NCBI RefSeq assembly: GCF_014201905.1
Contig: NZ_JACHFM010000004.1
Span: forward strand, 1-64,000
Length of the DNA: 64,000 nucleotides
DNA from: Amaricoccus macauensis
Lineage (GTDB): Bacteria; Pseudomonadota; Alphaproteobacteria; Rhodobacterales; Rhodobacteraceae
Direction: 5' to 3'
A program made the translations under genes and the position numbers. The notes below the pieces were generated by a model. That model was given only the letters and a program-made list of their open reading frames with translations, had not been told where the DNA came from and did no database searches. Every line of letters begins with the position of its first letter. The stretch's first letter is position 1. Positions 56,716 through 64,000 of this stretch are shown piece by piece.

Positions 56716-57399
56716 TCAGCCTGAGGTCGGAAACCTTGACGGCTTGCCGGGCAGCGGGAACAACCCGAAGTAGGGTTCCGCCTCTGCCAGCACCCGCTCG
56801 AAGGACGGGCGCCGCTTCAGCCGGTCGAGGTAGGCGGCGAGCGGCGCGTCCTCCGGGCCGAACGGTTGCGCGAGCTCGGCATAGAACAGCGCCGGCGCCG
56901 CGCTGCAGTCGGCCAGCGTGAAGGCGTCGCCAAGCATCCACGGACCCCGGATCTGCGACCTCAGGAACGCGTACGCCTTTGCGATCGTCGCCTGCGCCAT
57001 GGCGACGCCGTAAGCGTCGCGCTCGCCCTCGGGCCGGAGAGCGTTTCCGACGATCGACTGCATCGGCAGATCGACGTAGCCATCGAAGACGCGGTCCCAC
57101 ATCCGCGCCTGCCACGCCTGATCGGGATCCTTCGGCACCAGCCCGCGGTGCCCGGCCTCGCGGTGGAAGGTGTCGAGGTATTCGATGATCGTCGTCGACT
57201 CGGCCACGGTCGCGCCGCGCTCCGAATCGACCAGGACGGGAACCTTCTGCAGGGGCCAGATCTGCGCCAGTCGGTCGCGCGCGGGCTGGTCGCCGAGGTC
57301 GACGATCAGCGGCTCGAACGGAACATCGAGCTCGTAGGCCGCGATCAGCGCCTTGTGGCAGAAGGACGAGAGCGGATGAAAATGCAGGGTCAGGGTCAT
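56716..57399 (-). CDS. Glutathione S-transferase family protein
   Basis: A 227-aa GST with a thioredoxin-like N-terminal domain (LHFHPLSSFCHKALIAAYE) and a conserved cis-Pro and ES glutathione contact in LQKVPVLVDSERGATVAESTTIIEYL. An all-helical C-domain follows. The SSFCHK segment offers both Ser and Cys as possible catalytic residues, so class is unclear. It precedes gshA, and the two may form a small operon that couples glutathione production and use. The ATG at 57399 was preferred because it starts the thioredoxin fold. Confidence 0.9.
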   Translation of the reverse strand: MTLTLHFHPLSSFCHKALIAAYELDVPFEPLIVDLGDQPARDRLAQIWPLQKVPVLVDSERGATVAESTTIIEYLDTFHREAGHRGLVPKDPDQAWQARMWDRVFDGYVDLPMQSIVGNALRPEGERDAYGVAMAQATIAKAYAFLRSQIRGPWMLGDAFTLADCSAAPALFYAELAQPFGPEDAPLAAYLDRLKRRPSFERVLAEAEPYFGLFPLPGKPSRFPTSG

Positions 57400-57499
57400 G
57401 ACAGCACTGAGCGCCTCGGCGGCATGAAACGCAAGCGTCCGCTGATTGCCGTTCCCCGACGATTGCGGCATAGCTCTTTCCGGGACGAGGGGGAACTCC

Positions 57500-58462
57500 A
57501 TGCGCGACGCCGAAGCGGTGACCTTCGCCGGGGGGCGGATCGACCGGGCCTCGCGGCTGCGGGGCGATCAGGCCGCCCAGACCGCGCTCGCGGCCGACCC
57601 GAGGGCGCGTGGCCTTGCACTCTGGCGCGGCCGGCCACTGCTCGCGGCTCACGAGGGCGCGTTGTCCCTCGGCTGGCGGTCGCTCGACGATCCGCTGTTC
57701 GGGGAGGCGCGCGAGCCGCGGGTGTTTCTCGGCCTCGACGACGGCATCCCCTGCTTCGCCTGTGAAATCCTCGATTGGGACCCGGACGCCACGCCGGTCG
57801 AAGGCTTCGGTGCCGTGCCGCTGGTGCAGCACCCGGACCTGGACCCGAGCCTCGGCTTCGGCGATCTCCGCGCCAACATGGCCACCCTCGACGCCGCGGA
57901 AGCCGGAACGGCGGCGGCGGCCAAGGGCATTCTCGGCTGGCACCAGAGCCATGGTTTCTGCGCCAACTGCGGCACCCGCTCCGAGGCCGCCGACGCCGGT
58001 TGGCGCCGCACCTGCCCGGCCTGCGGGGCGCAGCACTTCCCCCGCACCGATCCGGTGGTGATCATGCTGATCCTGTCGGGAAACTCGGTCCTGCTCGGAC
58101 GCTCGCCTGGCTGGCCCGAAGGGATGTACTCGCTCCTCGCGGGCTTCATGGAGCCCGGCGAATCGATCGAAGCCGCCGTGCGGCGCGAGGTCGCGGAGGA
58201 GACCGGCGTCCCGGTCGGGCCGGTCGATTACCTGTCGAGCCAGCCCTGGCCATTCCCGTCGAGCCTGATGATCGGCTGCCGCGGCATCGCGACCGGGCGC
58301 GAGATCACGCTCGACCCCGCCGAACTCGACGATGCCCGCTGGGTCAGCCGCGAAGCGATCGCCGCCTCGATCGCCGGGCACGACCCGACGATGCGCCCGG
58401 CCCGCGCCGGCTCGATCGCGCGGTTCCTGCTGGACCACTGGCTCTCGGACGCCCTCGACTGA
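57500..58462 (+). CDS. nudC: NAD+ diphosphatase / RNA decapping Nudix hydrolase
   Basis: A 320-aa protein with the NudC layout: an N-terminal domain, a zinc ribbon (CANCG near residue 153 and CPACG about 20 residues later), then a Nudix domain. The Nudix box is GFMEPGESIEAAVRREVAEE and the NADH-specific SQPWPFPSSLM follows. It cleaves NADH or NAD+ and removes NAD caps from RNA. It is divergent from the GST gene and is followed 43 nt later by the MliC-like gene. Confidence 0.94.
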   Translation: MRDAEAVTFAGGRIDRASRLRGDQAAQTALAADPRARGLALWRGRPLLAAHEGALSLGWRSLDDPLFGEAREPRVFLGLDDGIPCFACEILDWDPDATPVEGFGAVPLVQHPDLDPSLGFGDLRANMATLDAAEAGTAAAAKGILGWHQSHGFCANCGTRSEAADAGWRRTCPACGAQHFPRTDPVVIMLILSGNSVLLGRSPGWPEGMYSLLAGFMEPGESIEAAVRREVAEETGVPVGPVDYLSSQPWPFPSSLMIGCRGIATGREITLDPAELDDARWVSREAIAASIAGHDPTMRPARAGSIARFLLDHWLSDALD

Positions 58463-58505
58463 CCCCTCAGGCGACTGACCCCTCAGGCCCGGAGACCTGC
58501 TCCCC

Positions 58506-58856
58506 ATGCTTCGCCGCATCGCCTGCGCCGCCGCTGCTTCCACCGTTTCCGCTTTCGCTCTGACGGCCCTTGCCGCGGGGGCCTTCGCTGAAGAGACCGT
58601 GACGGTGCACTATCGCTGCGAGGATGGGGCGCATCTGCCGGTTGCCTACATCAACACGCCGGAAGGCGACTCCTACGCGGTGCTGGTCCACGCTGCGAAG
58701 CTCGATGTCCTGAAGGCCGGCATCACCGGATCCGGCGTGCGCTACACCTCCATCGACGGGTCGAACCTCGTCTGGCACGTGAAGGGCAAGGAGGGCTTCC
58801 TCGCGCATGACGACGCGGACGAGACGATGATCCTGCGGAACTGCAAGGCGCGCTGA
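58506..58856 (+). CDS. MliC-like periplasmic lysozyme inhibitor
   Basis: A 116-aa exported protein with leader ending GAFAEE near residue 28. The mature domain follows the MliC pattern: VHYRCEDGAHLPVAYIN, a YAVLVH strand, the SGVRYTS loop that enters the lysozyme active site in known members, and a WHVKGKEGFL strand. Two cysteines (YRCED and RNCKA) likely form the disulfide. No lipobox Cys was seen, so it is probably soluble (PliC-like) in the periplasm. It may protect the wall against c-type lysozyme. Confidence 0.82.
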   Translation: MLRRIACAAAASTVSAFALTALAAGAFAEETVTVHYRCEDGAHLPVAYINTPEGDSYAVLVHAAKLDVLKAGITGSGVRYTSIDGSNLVWHVKGKEGFLAHDDADETMILRNCKAR

Positions 58857-58912
58857 CACGCGCGCCCGGGGCTTGCGCCGGTGGCGCAATCGGCGCAGAC
58901 CCGCGAGCGCCC

Positions 58913-60562
58913 ATGCCGTCGGAGGCCCCGGTGGAGCACGTCGTCGTCGCCTCGCTCCTGCTCATGCTCGCGGTCGTGGTCAGCGGCTGGCTCGCGCGCG
59001 CGCTGCCGGTCGACGTGCCGCTGCCGCTGGTGCAGATCGCCACGGGCGCCGTCATGGCAAGCGGCTCCGGGCTCGGGCTCCAGCTCGACCCGCAGGTGTT
59101 CTTCCTGCTGTTCCTGCCGCCGCTGCTGTTTCTCGACGGCTGGCGCATCCCGAAGGACGGGCTGGTGCGCGACTTCCGCGAAATCGCCGACCTCGCCTTC
59201 GGGCTCGTGGTGTTCAGCGTCCTCGGGCTCGGCTTCCTCGTCCACTGGATGATCCCGGCGATGCCGCTGCCGGTCGCCTTCGCGCTCGCCGCCGTACTCT
59301 CGCCCACTGATCCGGTCGCGGTCGGCGCCATCCTGCGCAAGGCGCCGGTGCCGCCGCGACTCCTGCACGTCCTCGAGGGCGAGTCGCTCCTCAACGACGC
59401 CTCCGGCCTCGTCTGCATGCGCTTCGCCGTCGCCGCGATGGTGACGGGCGGCTTTTCCCTGCTCTCGGCCTCCGGCACCTTCCTGTGGCTGGTGGTGGCC
59501 GGCGTCGCGGCCGGTGTCGCGACGACCTTCGCCGTGACCAGGGCGCAGGGCCTGATCGCGGTCCGGCTCGGAGAGGACCCGGGCTCGAAGATCCTCATGA
59601 GCCTGCTCATGCCGTTCGGCGCCTACCTGCTTGCCGAGGCGATCGGCGCGTCGGGGATCCTGGCCGCCGTGGCCGCCGGCGTCGCCATGGCCTATGTCGA
59701 GCAGTCCGGCCGCGCCCTGCCCGGCACCCGGATGCGCCGGATCGCGGTCTGGGACATGGTGCAGTTCGGGCTGAACGGCGCGATGTTCGTGCTGATCGGC
59801 GAGCAGCTTCCGACGATCGCCCGGAACACGGCCGCGGCGATGGACGGCGTTCATGGCTGGGGGGCGGCGCTTCTCGTCGTGCACATCGTCGTCATCACGC
59901 TGGCGCTCGTCCTGCTGCGTTTCGTCTGGGTCTGGGTGTCGCTCCGCGTCAGGCCGTTTCGCCGCAACCCGGGACCGATGCCGGGGGTCCGGACGCTGCT
60001 CATCGTGTCGTTCGCGGGCGTGCGGGGGTCGATCACCCTCGCCGGCATCCTCACCCTGCCGCTCGAACTGAACGGCGGGCCGTTCCCCGCCCGGGATCAG
60101 GCGATCACGCTGGCCGCGGGGGTCGTCATCCTGTCGATTGCCGCCGCGGGCATCGCCCTGCCATGGCTGCTCAAGGACTTCGGTCCGTTCCACGAGGACG
60201 ACGCCGAGCGCTTCGAGCGCCGCGCCCGCAAGGCGGCGGCGCTCGCCGCGATCGACTCCATCGAGAAGGTCTCGCACGACGAGCATTCCGTCTCGGCGAA
60301 GACCGTCACCTGGATGGAAGCGGCCGCCCGGCTTTCAGACCTCTACCGTGCCCGGATCGACGGCATGGCGAAAACCGGGGACGAGGCCGAGGAGGTGCGC
60401 CGCACGCTGGCGATCGACCGCGACCTCCGCCTCGCGGCGCTTCGTGCGGAGCGCGCGACCTACTACCGCCTCGGCCGCGAGCGGAAGCTCTCCGACGCCC
60501 TCGTGCGCCGCCTCGTTTCCGAGGTGGATCAGGCCGAGACGCGGCTGACCCAGAGCTTCTGA
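58913..60562 (+). CDS. CPA1 family Na+/H+ (cation/proton) antiporter
   Basis: A 549-aa antiporter with about twelve membrane segments up to residue 415 and a cytoplasmic C-terminal helical domain of about 130 residues. Core motifs of the NhaP/CPA1 family are present: FLPPLLFLDGW, LSPTDPVAVGAIL and GESLLNDASG, with the transport Asp pair. It should exchange Na+ or K+ for H+ at the inner membrane. The C-terminal helices may regulate by pH. It is close behind the MliC-like gene and converges on a methyltransferase gene. Confidence 0.92.
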   Translation: MPSEAPVEHVVVASLLLMLAVVVSGWLARALPVDVPLPLVQIATGAVMASGSGLGLQLDPQVFFLLFLPPLLFLDGWRIPKDGLVRDFREIADLAFGLVVFSVLGLGFLVHWMIPAMPLPVAFALAAVLSPTDPVAVGAILRKAPVPPRLLHVLEGESLLNDASGLVCMRFAVAAMVTGGFSLLSASGTFLWLVVAGVAAGVATTFAVTRAQGLIAVRLGEDPGSKILMSLLMPFGAYLLAEAIGASGILAAVAAGVAMAYVEQSGRALPGTRMRRIAVWDMVQFGLNGAMFVLIGEQLPTIARNTAAAMDGVHGWGAALLVVHIVVITLALVLLRFVWVWVSLRVRPFRRNPGPMPGVRTLLIVSFAGVRGSITLAGILTLPLELNGGPFPARDQAITLAAGVVILSIAAAGIALPWLLKDFGPFHEDDAERFERRARKAAALAAIDSIEKVSHDEHSVSAKTVTWMEAAARLSDLYRARIDGMAKTGDEAEEVRRTLAIDRDLRLAALRAERATYYRLGRERKLSDALVRRLVSEVDQAETRLTQSF

Positions 60563-60569
60563 ACCCGGC

Positions 60570-61391
60570 TCAGGCCTTGCGGATCACGACTTCCACGTAG
60601 TCCGAGGGCACGACGAGCGTGCCGTCGTCCGCCCGGTTCGCGGCACGCAGCAGCCCGAGGACATCGGCCTCGAGTGCCGCGGACTTGTCGCCAAGCGCCT
60701 CGAACGCCTTCAGCATCGGCCCGTACCAGCGGCGGAAGACATCGACGAAATGCTCCGGCGAGCGGTAGCGGAAGACGAACGTCTGCGGATGCACCTCGAT
60801 CGACCTCGCGCCGGCGCCGAACATCGTCTCGAGTGCCGCACGCGTGCCCCAGAGCGCCGGCGATTTCGCGCCGGGAGGCGGGGCGACGTGGGCGCCGATG
60901 GTGCGGAACATCTGGCCGATGAAGCCCTCCGGCGTCCAGTTCGCCATGGCGATGACGCCACCCGGCCGGCAGACGCGCATGAGCTCGGCCGCCGCGCGGG
61001 CATGATCGGCGGTGAACATCACGCCAAAGGTCGAGAGCACGGCGTCAAAGCTCGCATCGGGAAAGCTCAGCGCCTCCGCGTCCTCCACCCGGAACTCCAC
61101 GTCCTGCCCCTCGGCGGCCGCGCGAGCCTTGCCACGCGCGAGAAGGGCGGGAACGTAGTCGCTGGAGGTGACGGCGCAGAACCGCCGGGCGGCGGCCAGC
61201 GCGGCGTTGCCGTTGCCGGACGCCACATCGAGGACGCGCGCGCCTGATCGCAGGTCGATCGTCTCGCAGAGCCGCTCGCCCACGATCTGCAGCGTGGTGC
61301 CGACGATGGCATAGTCGCCCGAGGCCCACGTCGCCTGCTGCCGGGTCTTGAGCGCGGTCAGGTCAATGCTCGGAACTGATTGGTCGGTCAT
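60570..61391 (-). CDS. Class I SAM-dependent methyltransferase
   Basis: A 273-aa methyltransferase with motif I VLDVASGNGNAAL near residue 49, motif II acidic residue in DVEFRVEDAE and motif IV DAVLSTFGVMF. It is UbiE-like in the core but has no quinone-specific signature. AAGGAG lies 7 nt before the ATG at 61391; the frame continues upstream. It is divergent from a winged-helix/TPR regulator, which may control it. Confidence 0.9.
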   Translation of the reverse strand: MTDQSVPSIDLTALKTRQQATWASGDYAIVGTTLQIVGERLCETIDLRSGARVLDVASGNGNAALAAARRFCAVTSSDYVPALLARGKARAAAEGQDVEFRVEDAEALSFPDASFDAVLSTFGVMFTADHARAAAELMRVCRPGGVIAMANWTPEGFIGQMFRTIGAHVAPPPGAKSPALWGTRAALETMFGAGARSIEVHPQTFVFRYRSPEHFVDVFRRWYGPMLKAFEALGDKSAALEADVLGLLRAANRADDGTLVVPSDYVEVVIRKA

Positions 61392-61494
61392 CGAATCACT
61401 CCTTGTTTCAATGGATGCGACACTGCTCCGGACCGCGCGCTTGTGCATGAGGAGCGGCTGAGGATACCTTGGGGAGTGTCCGGGGGCTCGGACG

Positions 61495-63039
61495 GTGATC
61501 TACGGCTTCGGCGACTTCCAGCTCGACACCCTGCAATTCCGCCTCACCCGGGCGGGCGTCCCGGTGCGGATCGAGCCGCTGGTCTTCGATCTCCTCCGGC
61601 TCTTCGTGGAAAGCGCCGGCGGGGTCATCGACCGCGACCGGATGATCGAAGCGGTCTGGCGCGGGCGCATCGTCTCCGAGGCGACGCTCGCCACCGCGGT
61701 GAAGTCCGCGCGACACGCCCTCGGCGACAGCGGCACGGCTCAGACCTGGATCGAGACGGTGCGCGGCCGAGGCTTCCGCTTCCGCGGCGCGGTCATCGCT
61801 TCGAGCGCCACCCGGGTTGCCGAGGCAGACCCCGACGCCACGCACACGGCCGGCCGGCCGCCGTCGATCGCCGTCCTGCCGTTCGAGCGGATCGGCGAGC
61901 GCGAGAGCGCGCCGGGACTCGAGGACGCGCTGGCGCAGGACATCATCGTCGCTCTGGCGCGACTGCGCTCGCTCTTTGTCATCGCCCGCGCCTCGTCGTT
62001 TCGCTTTCGCGGGCCGGCGCCGGACGTGGCGGCCGTCGGGCGCGGCCTCGGGGTGCGCTACTGCCTGACCGGGACGGTCGAACTCGCATCGCGGCGCCTC
62101 GGCGTGACCGTGGAACTTGCCGACACCGCGACCGGCGGTGTCGTCTGGGCCGATCGTTTCGAGCGACCACTCGACGACGTGCACGCGGTGCGTGCCGAGA
62201 TCGTCCGGGTGACCGCGGTCACCCTCGAGGCCCGGATCCAAGGCGCGGAGGCGCGTCTGGCGCAGGGGCAACCGGCGGAGAACCTCGACGCCTGGTCGGC
62301 CTTTCACCTCGGCCTCACGCAGATGCACCTCTACACCCGCGAAGGCAACGTGGCGGCGGAGCGGCTGTTCCGCCGATCGGTGACGCTCGAACCCGGGATG
62401 GCGCGCGGGCACGCGGGGCTCGCCTTCGTTCACTTCCAGAACGCCTTTCTGCACCACGTCCCCGACCGCCCGGCCGAGATCCGCGCGGCACGTGGCGCGG
62501 CGGAGCGCGGAATGGCGCTCGATCCGCTCGATCCGTTCGTCAACTTCAACCTCGGGCGGAGCTTCTGGCTGGAGGGCGACCTGGCCGGGGCGATGCCGTG
62601 GTTCGAGCGGGCGACCGAGCTCAGTCCGAACTACGCACAGGGCCACTACGTGCGCGGCCTCGTCGACGCGCTCGAAGGGCGGCACTGGCGTGCCGAGGCC
62701 GAGGCCGACACCGCGATCAGCCTCTCACCCCTCGACCCGTTGCTCTACGCCATGCGCGCCACTAAGGCGCTCGCGCGGGTCGCCGCCGGGGATTTCACCG
62801 AGGCCGCCCGCCACGCCGAGGCCGCGGCACGAACGCCGCGCGCCCACGTGGTGATCGCGATGATCGCGGCGGCAAGCCACGCGCTCGCCGACGAAGAGCG
62901 CGCCGCGCGCCGCTGGGCGGCATTCGCCCGGCGATCGGCGCACGACGCTGATCAGCGCTATTTCCTCGAGGCGCTGCCGGTCGCCGACCCGGAGACCCGG
63001 GCGCGGCTGGTCCTCGGGCTGACGCGAAGCGGGTTCTGA
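61495..63039 (+). CDS. Winged-helix DNA-binding protein with TPR-like repeats (CadC/adenylate-cyclase-like)
   Basis: A 514-aa protein. The N-terminal OmpR/PhoB-type winged helix (residues about 1-98) contains EPLVFDLLRLFVESAG and the wing WIETVRGRGFRFRG. A TolB-like segment follows, with SIAVLPFERIG near residue 122 and ARASSFRFRG, and then TPR-type repeats (residues about 270-480). There is no receiver domain and no membrane helix, so it is not CadC itself. The GTG at 61495 is the start that gives the usual domain opening. Such proteins are one-component regulators of unclear ligand. The divergent methyltransferase gene is the probable target. Confidence 0.85.
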   Translation: MIYGFGDFQLDTLQFRLTRAGVPVRIEPLVFDLLRLFVESAGGVIDRDRMIEAVWRGRIVSEATLATAVKSARHALGDSGTAQTWIETVRGRGFRFRGAVIASSATRVAEADPDATHTAGRPPSIAVLPFERIGERESAPGLEDALAQDIIVALARLRSLFVIARASSFRFRGPAPDVAAVGRGLGVRYCLTGTVELASRRLGVTVELADTATGGVVWADRFERPLDDVHAVRAEIVRVTAVTLEARIQGAEARLAQGQPAENLDAWSAFHLGLTQMHLYTREGNVAAERLFRRSVTLEPGMARGHAGLAFVHFQNAFLHHVPDRPAEIRAARGAAERGMALDPLDPFVNFNLGRSFWLEGDLAGAMPWFERATELSPNYAQGHYVRGLVDALEGRHWRAEAEADTAISLSPLDPLLYAMRATKALARVAAGDFTEAARHAEAAARTPRAHVVIAMIAAASHALADEERAARRWAAFARRSAHDADQRYFLEALPVADPETRARLVLGLTRSGF

Positions 63040-63063
63040 GGCAACCACCCCCGCGTCAGATGC

Positions 63064-64000
63064 TCAGGCAGGCCCGAACAGCCCGGCGAAGCGCTCGCGG
63101 AGCAGGTTCTTCTGCACCTTGCCCATGGCATTCCTTGGCAGCTCGTCGACCACGGCCACGTGCTTGGGGAGCTTGAAGGCCGCAAGCTGCTCGCGAAGCA
63201 TCGCCACCACGTCGCCCGGATCCCCGGTGACCGTCAGGACCGCCACCACCGCCTCGCCGAAATCCGGGTGCGGCACGCCGACGACGGCGCTTTCCACCAC
63301 GCCGGGCAGCGCGTCGAGGGCGGTCTCCACCTCCTTCGGGTAGACGTTGAGCCCGCCGGTGATGATGAGATCCTTCGCGCGCCCGACGATCGTCACGTAG
63401 CCGTCAGCGGCGATGCGCGCCACGTCTCCGGTCACGAACCAGCCGCCGTCCCGCATCTCCTCGGCGGTCTTCTCCGGCAGGCGCCAGTAGCCCTTGAAGA
63501 CGTTCGGGCCGCGCACTTCGAGTATGCCGGTCTCCTCCGGCCCGAGGATCGCGCCTTCCGCGTCGGCGACGCGGGCCTCCACCCCGGGCAGCGCAGGCCC
63601 GACCGTGCCTGCGCGCCGCTCGCCCTCGAGGGGGTTCGAGGTGCTCATGGAGGTCTCGGTCATGCCGTAGCGTTCAAGGATCCGCTGGCCGGTCCGCGCC
63701 TCGAAAGCCTCGTGGGTCGCGGCGAGCAGCGGCGCCGAGCCGGAGATGAAGAGCCGCATGCCGGCCGTTGCCTCGCGCGTCAGGCTCGGGCTCGCCAGCA
63801 TCCGGGTGTAGAACGTCGGCACCCCCATCATCACCGTCGCGCGCGGCAGGAGACCGATCACCCGCTCAGGGTCGAACTTCGGCAGGAAGACCATCCGCCC
63901 GCCGTTCAGCAGCATGACGTTCAGCGCGACGAAAAGCCCGTGGGTGTGGAAGAGCGGCAGCGCGTGGACCAACACATCCTCGGGCTGAAAGCCCCAGAAC
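63064..64000 (-). CDS. matB: Malonyl-CoA synthetase-like acyl-CoA ligase, 5' part beyond window
   Basis: At least 312 residues are seen, including the C-terminus; the start lies past position 64000. The visible part has the ATP/AMP-binding loop LFISGSAPL, YGMTETSMSTSNPLEGERR, GWFVTGDVARIAADGYVTI, and GRAKDLIITGGLNVYPKEVE, then the C-terminal RNAMGKVQKN with the catalytic Lys. The YGMTETSMSTSNP motif and the ending resemble MatB (malonyl-CoA/methylmalonyl-CoA synthetases). Malonate decarboxylase genes are not visible. It converges on the winged-helix gene with 24 nt between stops. Confidence 0.85.
   Translation of the reverse strand, partial: FWGFQPEDVLVHALPLFHTHGLFVALNVMLLNGGRMVFLPKFDPERVIGLLPRATVMMGVPTFYTRMLASPSLTREATAGMRLFISGSAPLLAATHEAFEARTGQRILERYGMTETSMSTSNPLEGERRAGTVGPALPGVEARVADAEGAILGPEETGILEVRGPNVFKGYWRLPEKTAEEMRDGGWFVTGDVARIAADGYVTIVGRAKDLIITGGLNVYPKEVETALDALPGVVESAVVGVPHPDFGEAVVAVLTVTGDPGDVVAMLREQLAAFKLPKHVAVVDELPRNAMGKVQKNLLRERFAGLFGPA

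Noticed and set aside
55286-58543. Open frame of 1085 codons on the minus strand across gshA, the GST gene and nudC
   Set aside because: Only 55286-56656 matches GshA. The rest is antisense to clear GST and nudC coding in GC-rich DNA, where antisense stops are rare.
58506-60562. MliC-like inhibitor plus antiporter as a wall-defence unit
   Set aside because: They are only adjacent and co-directional, with a 56-nt gap and no coupling; no functional link is supported.

Overview
The window is GC-rich chromosomal DNA of an alphaproteobacterium, probably Rhodobacterales or a close relative. This rests on the AapJQMP amino-acid transporter, an ATP12-type F1-ATPase chaperone, the plant/alphaproteobacterial type of glutamate-cysteine ligase, PhaR-controlled polyhydroxybutyrate (PHB) genes, an NDUFAF5-like methyltransferase beside comF, the recJ-tRNA-Glu neighbourhood and a small-type SRP RNA. 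No rRNA operon, insertion sequence, integrase, prophage or CRISPR array was seen. The placement comes from gene content and was not tested by a search.

Layout. 0-4.6 kb: a nitrilase-fold protein whose catalytic residues are all replaced, a luciferase-like flavin monooxygenase, a small exported protein, and pobA coupled to a NIPSNAP gene. 5-6.3 kb: an isolated, AT-richer Wzy/O-antigen-ligase-like membrane protein, the best candidate for transferred DNA. 6.5-11.5 kb: an operon of FAD dehydrogenase, Liv-type binding protein and SDR, divergent from a PobR-like AraC regulator. 11.5-14.3 kb: an EamA exporter overlapping a glutamine amidotransferase, and a solitary Bug-type binding protein. 14.4-18.7 kb: the PHB cluster (68-aa ORF, short phaC, phaA, phaB; divergent phaR). 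18.7-23 kb: EAL phosphodiesterase, methyltransferase, then comF-grxC-nit2-marR.

23-29.2 kb: a peptide-type ABC operon (M20 peptidase, GFA protein, binding protein, two permeases, no ATPase visible) that runs into lpxB by a 4-nt overlap. 29.3-32.2 kb: copper module copA/cueR with a textbook 19-bp-spacer promoter. 32.2-37.4 kb: SDR, a 45-aa small ORF, recJ, two tRNA-Glu genes, an RTX-repeat protein. 37.5-41.9 kb: extensin-like protein with an overlapping histidine kinase, rpmH-rnpA, HAD phosphatase, ATP12. 42-46.6 kb: aapJQMP with a strong terminator. 46.7-51.7 kb: fghA, sixA-like phosphatase, ferredoxin-like protein, argB, tandem SPOR-like lipoproteins, engB, SRP RNA. 51.7-64 kb: a Tat-exported beta-helix protein, pheA, a globin, gshA and a GST, nudC, an MliC-like inhibitor, a cation/proton antiporter, a methyltransferase divergent from a winged-helix/TPR regulator, and a 5'-truncated matB-like acyl-CoA synthetase.

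Most of the window is housekeeping and nutrient uptake. The loci most worth a second look are the short PhaC with its overlapping 68-aa gene, the triad-less nitrilase homologue, the tandem SPOR-like lipoproteins, the 45-aa ORF, the kinase-extensin pair without a response regulator, and the FAD-dehydrogenase operon with a lone binding protein. None is proven to be a new system from sequence alone.
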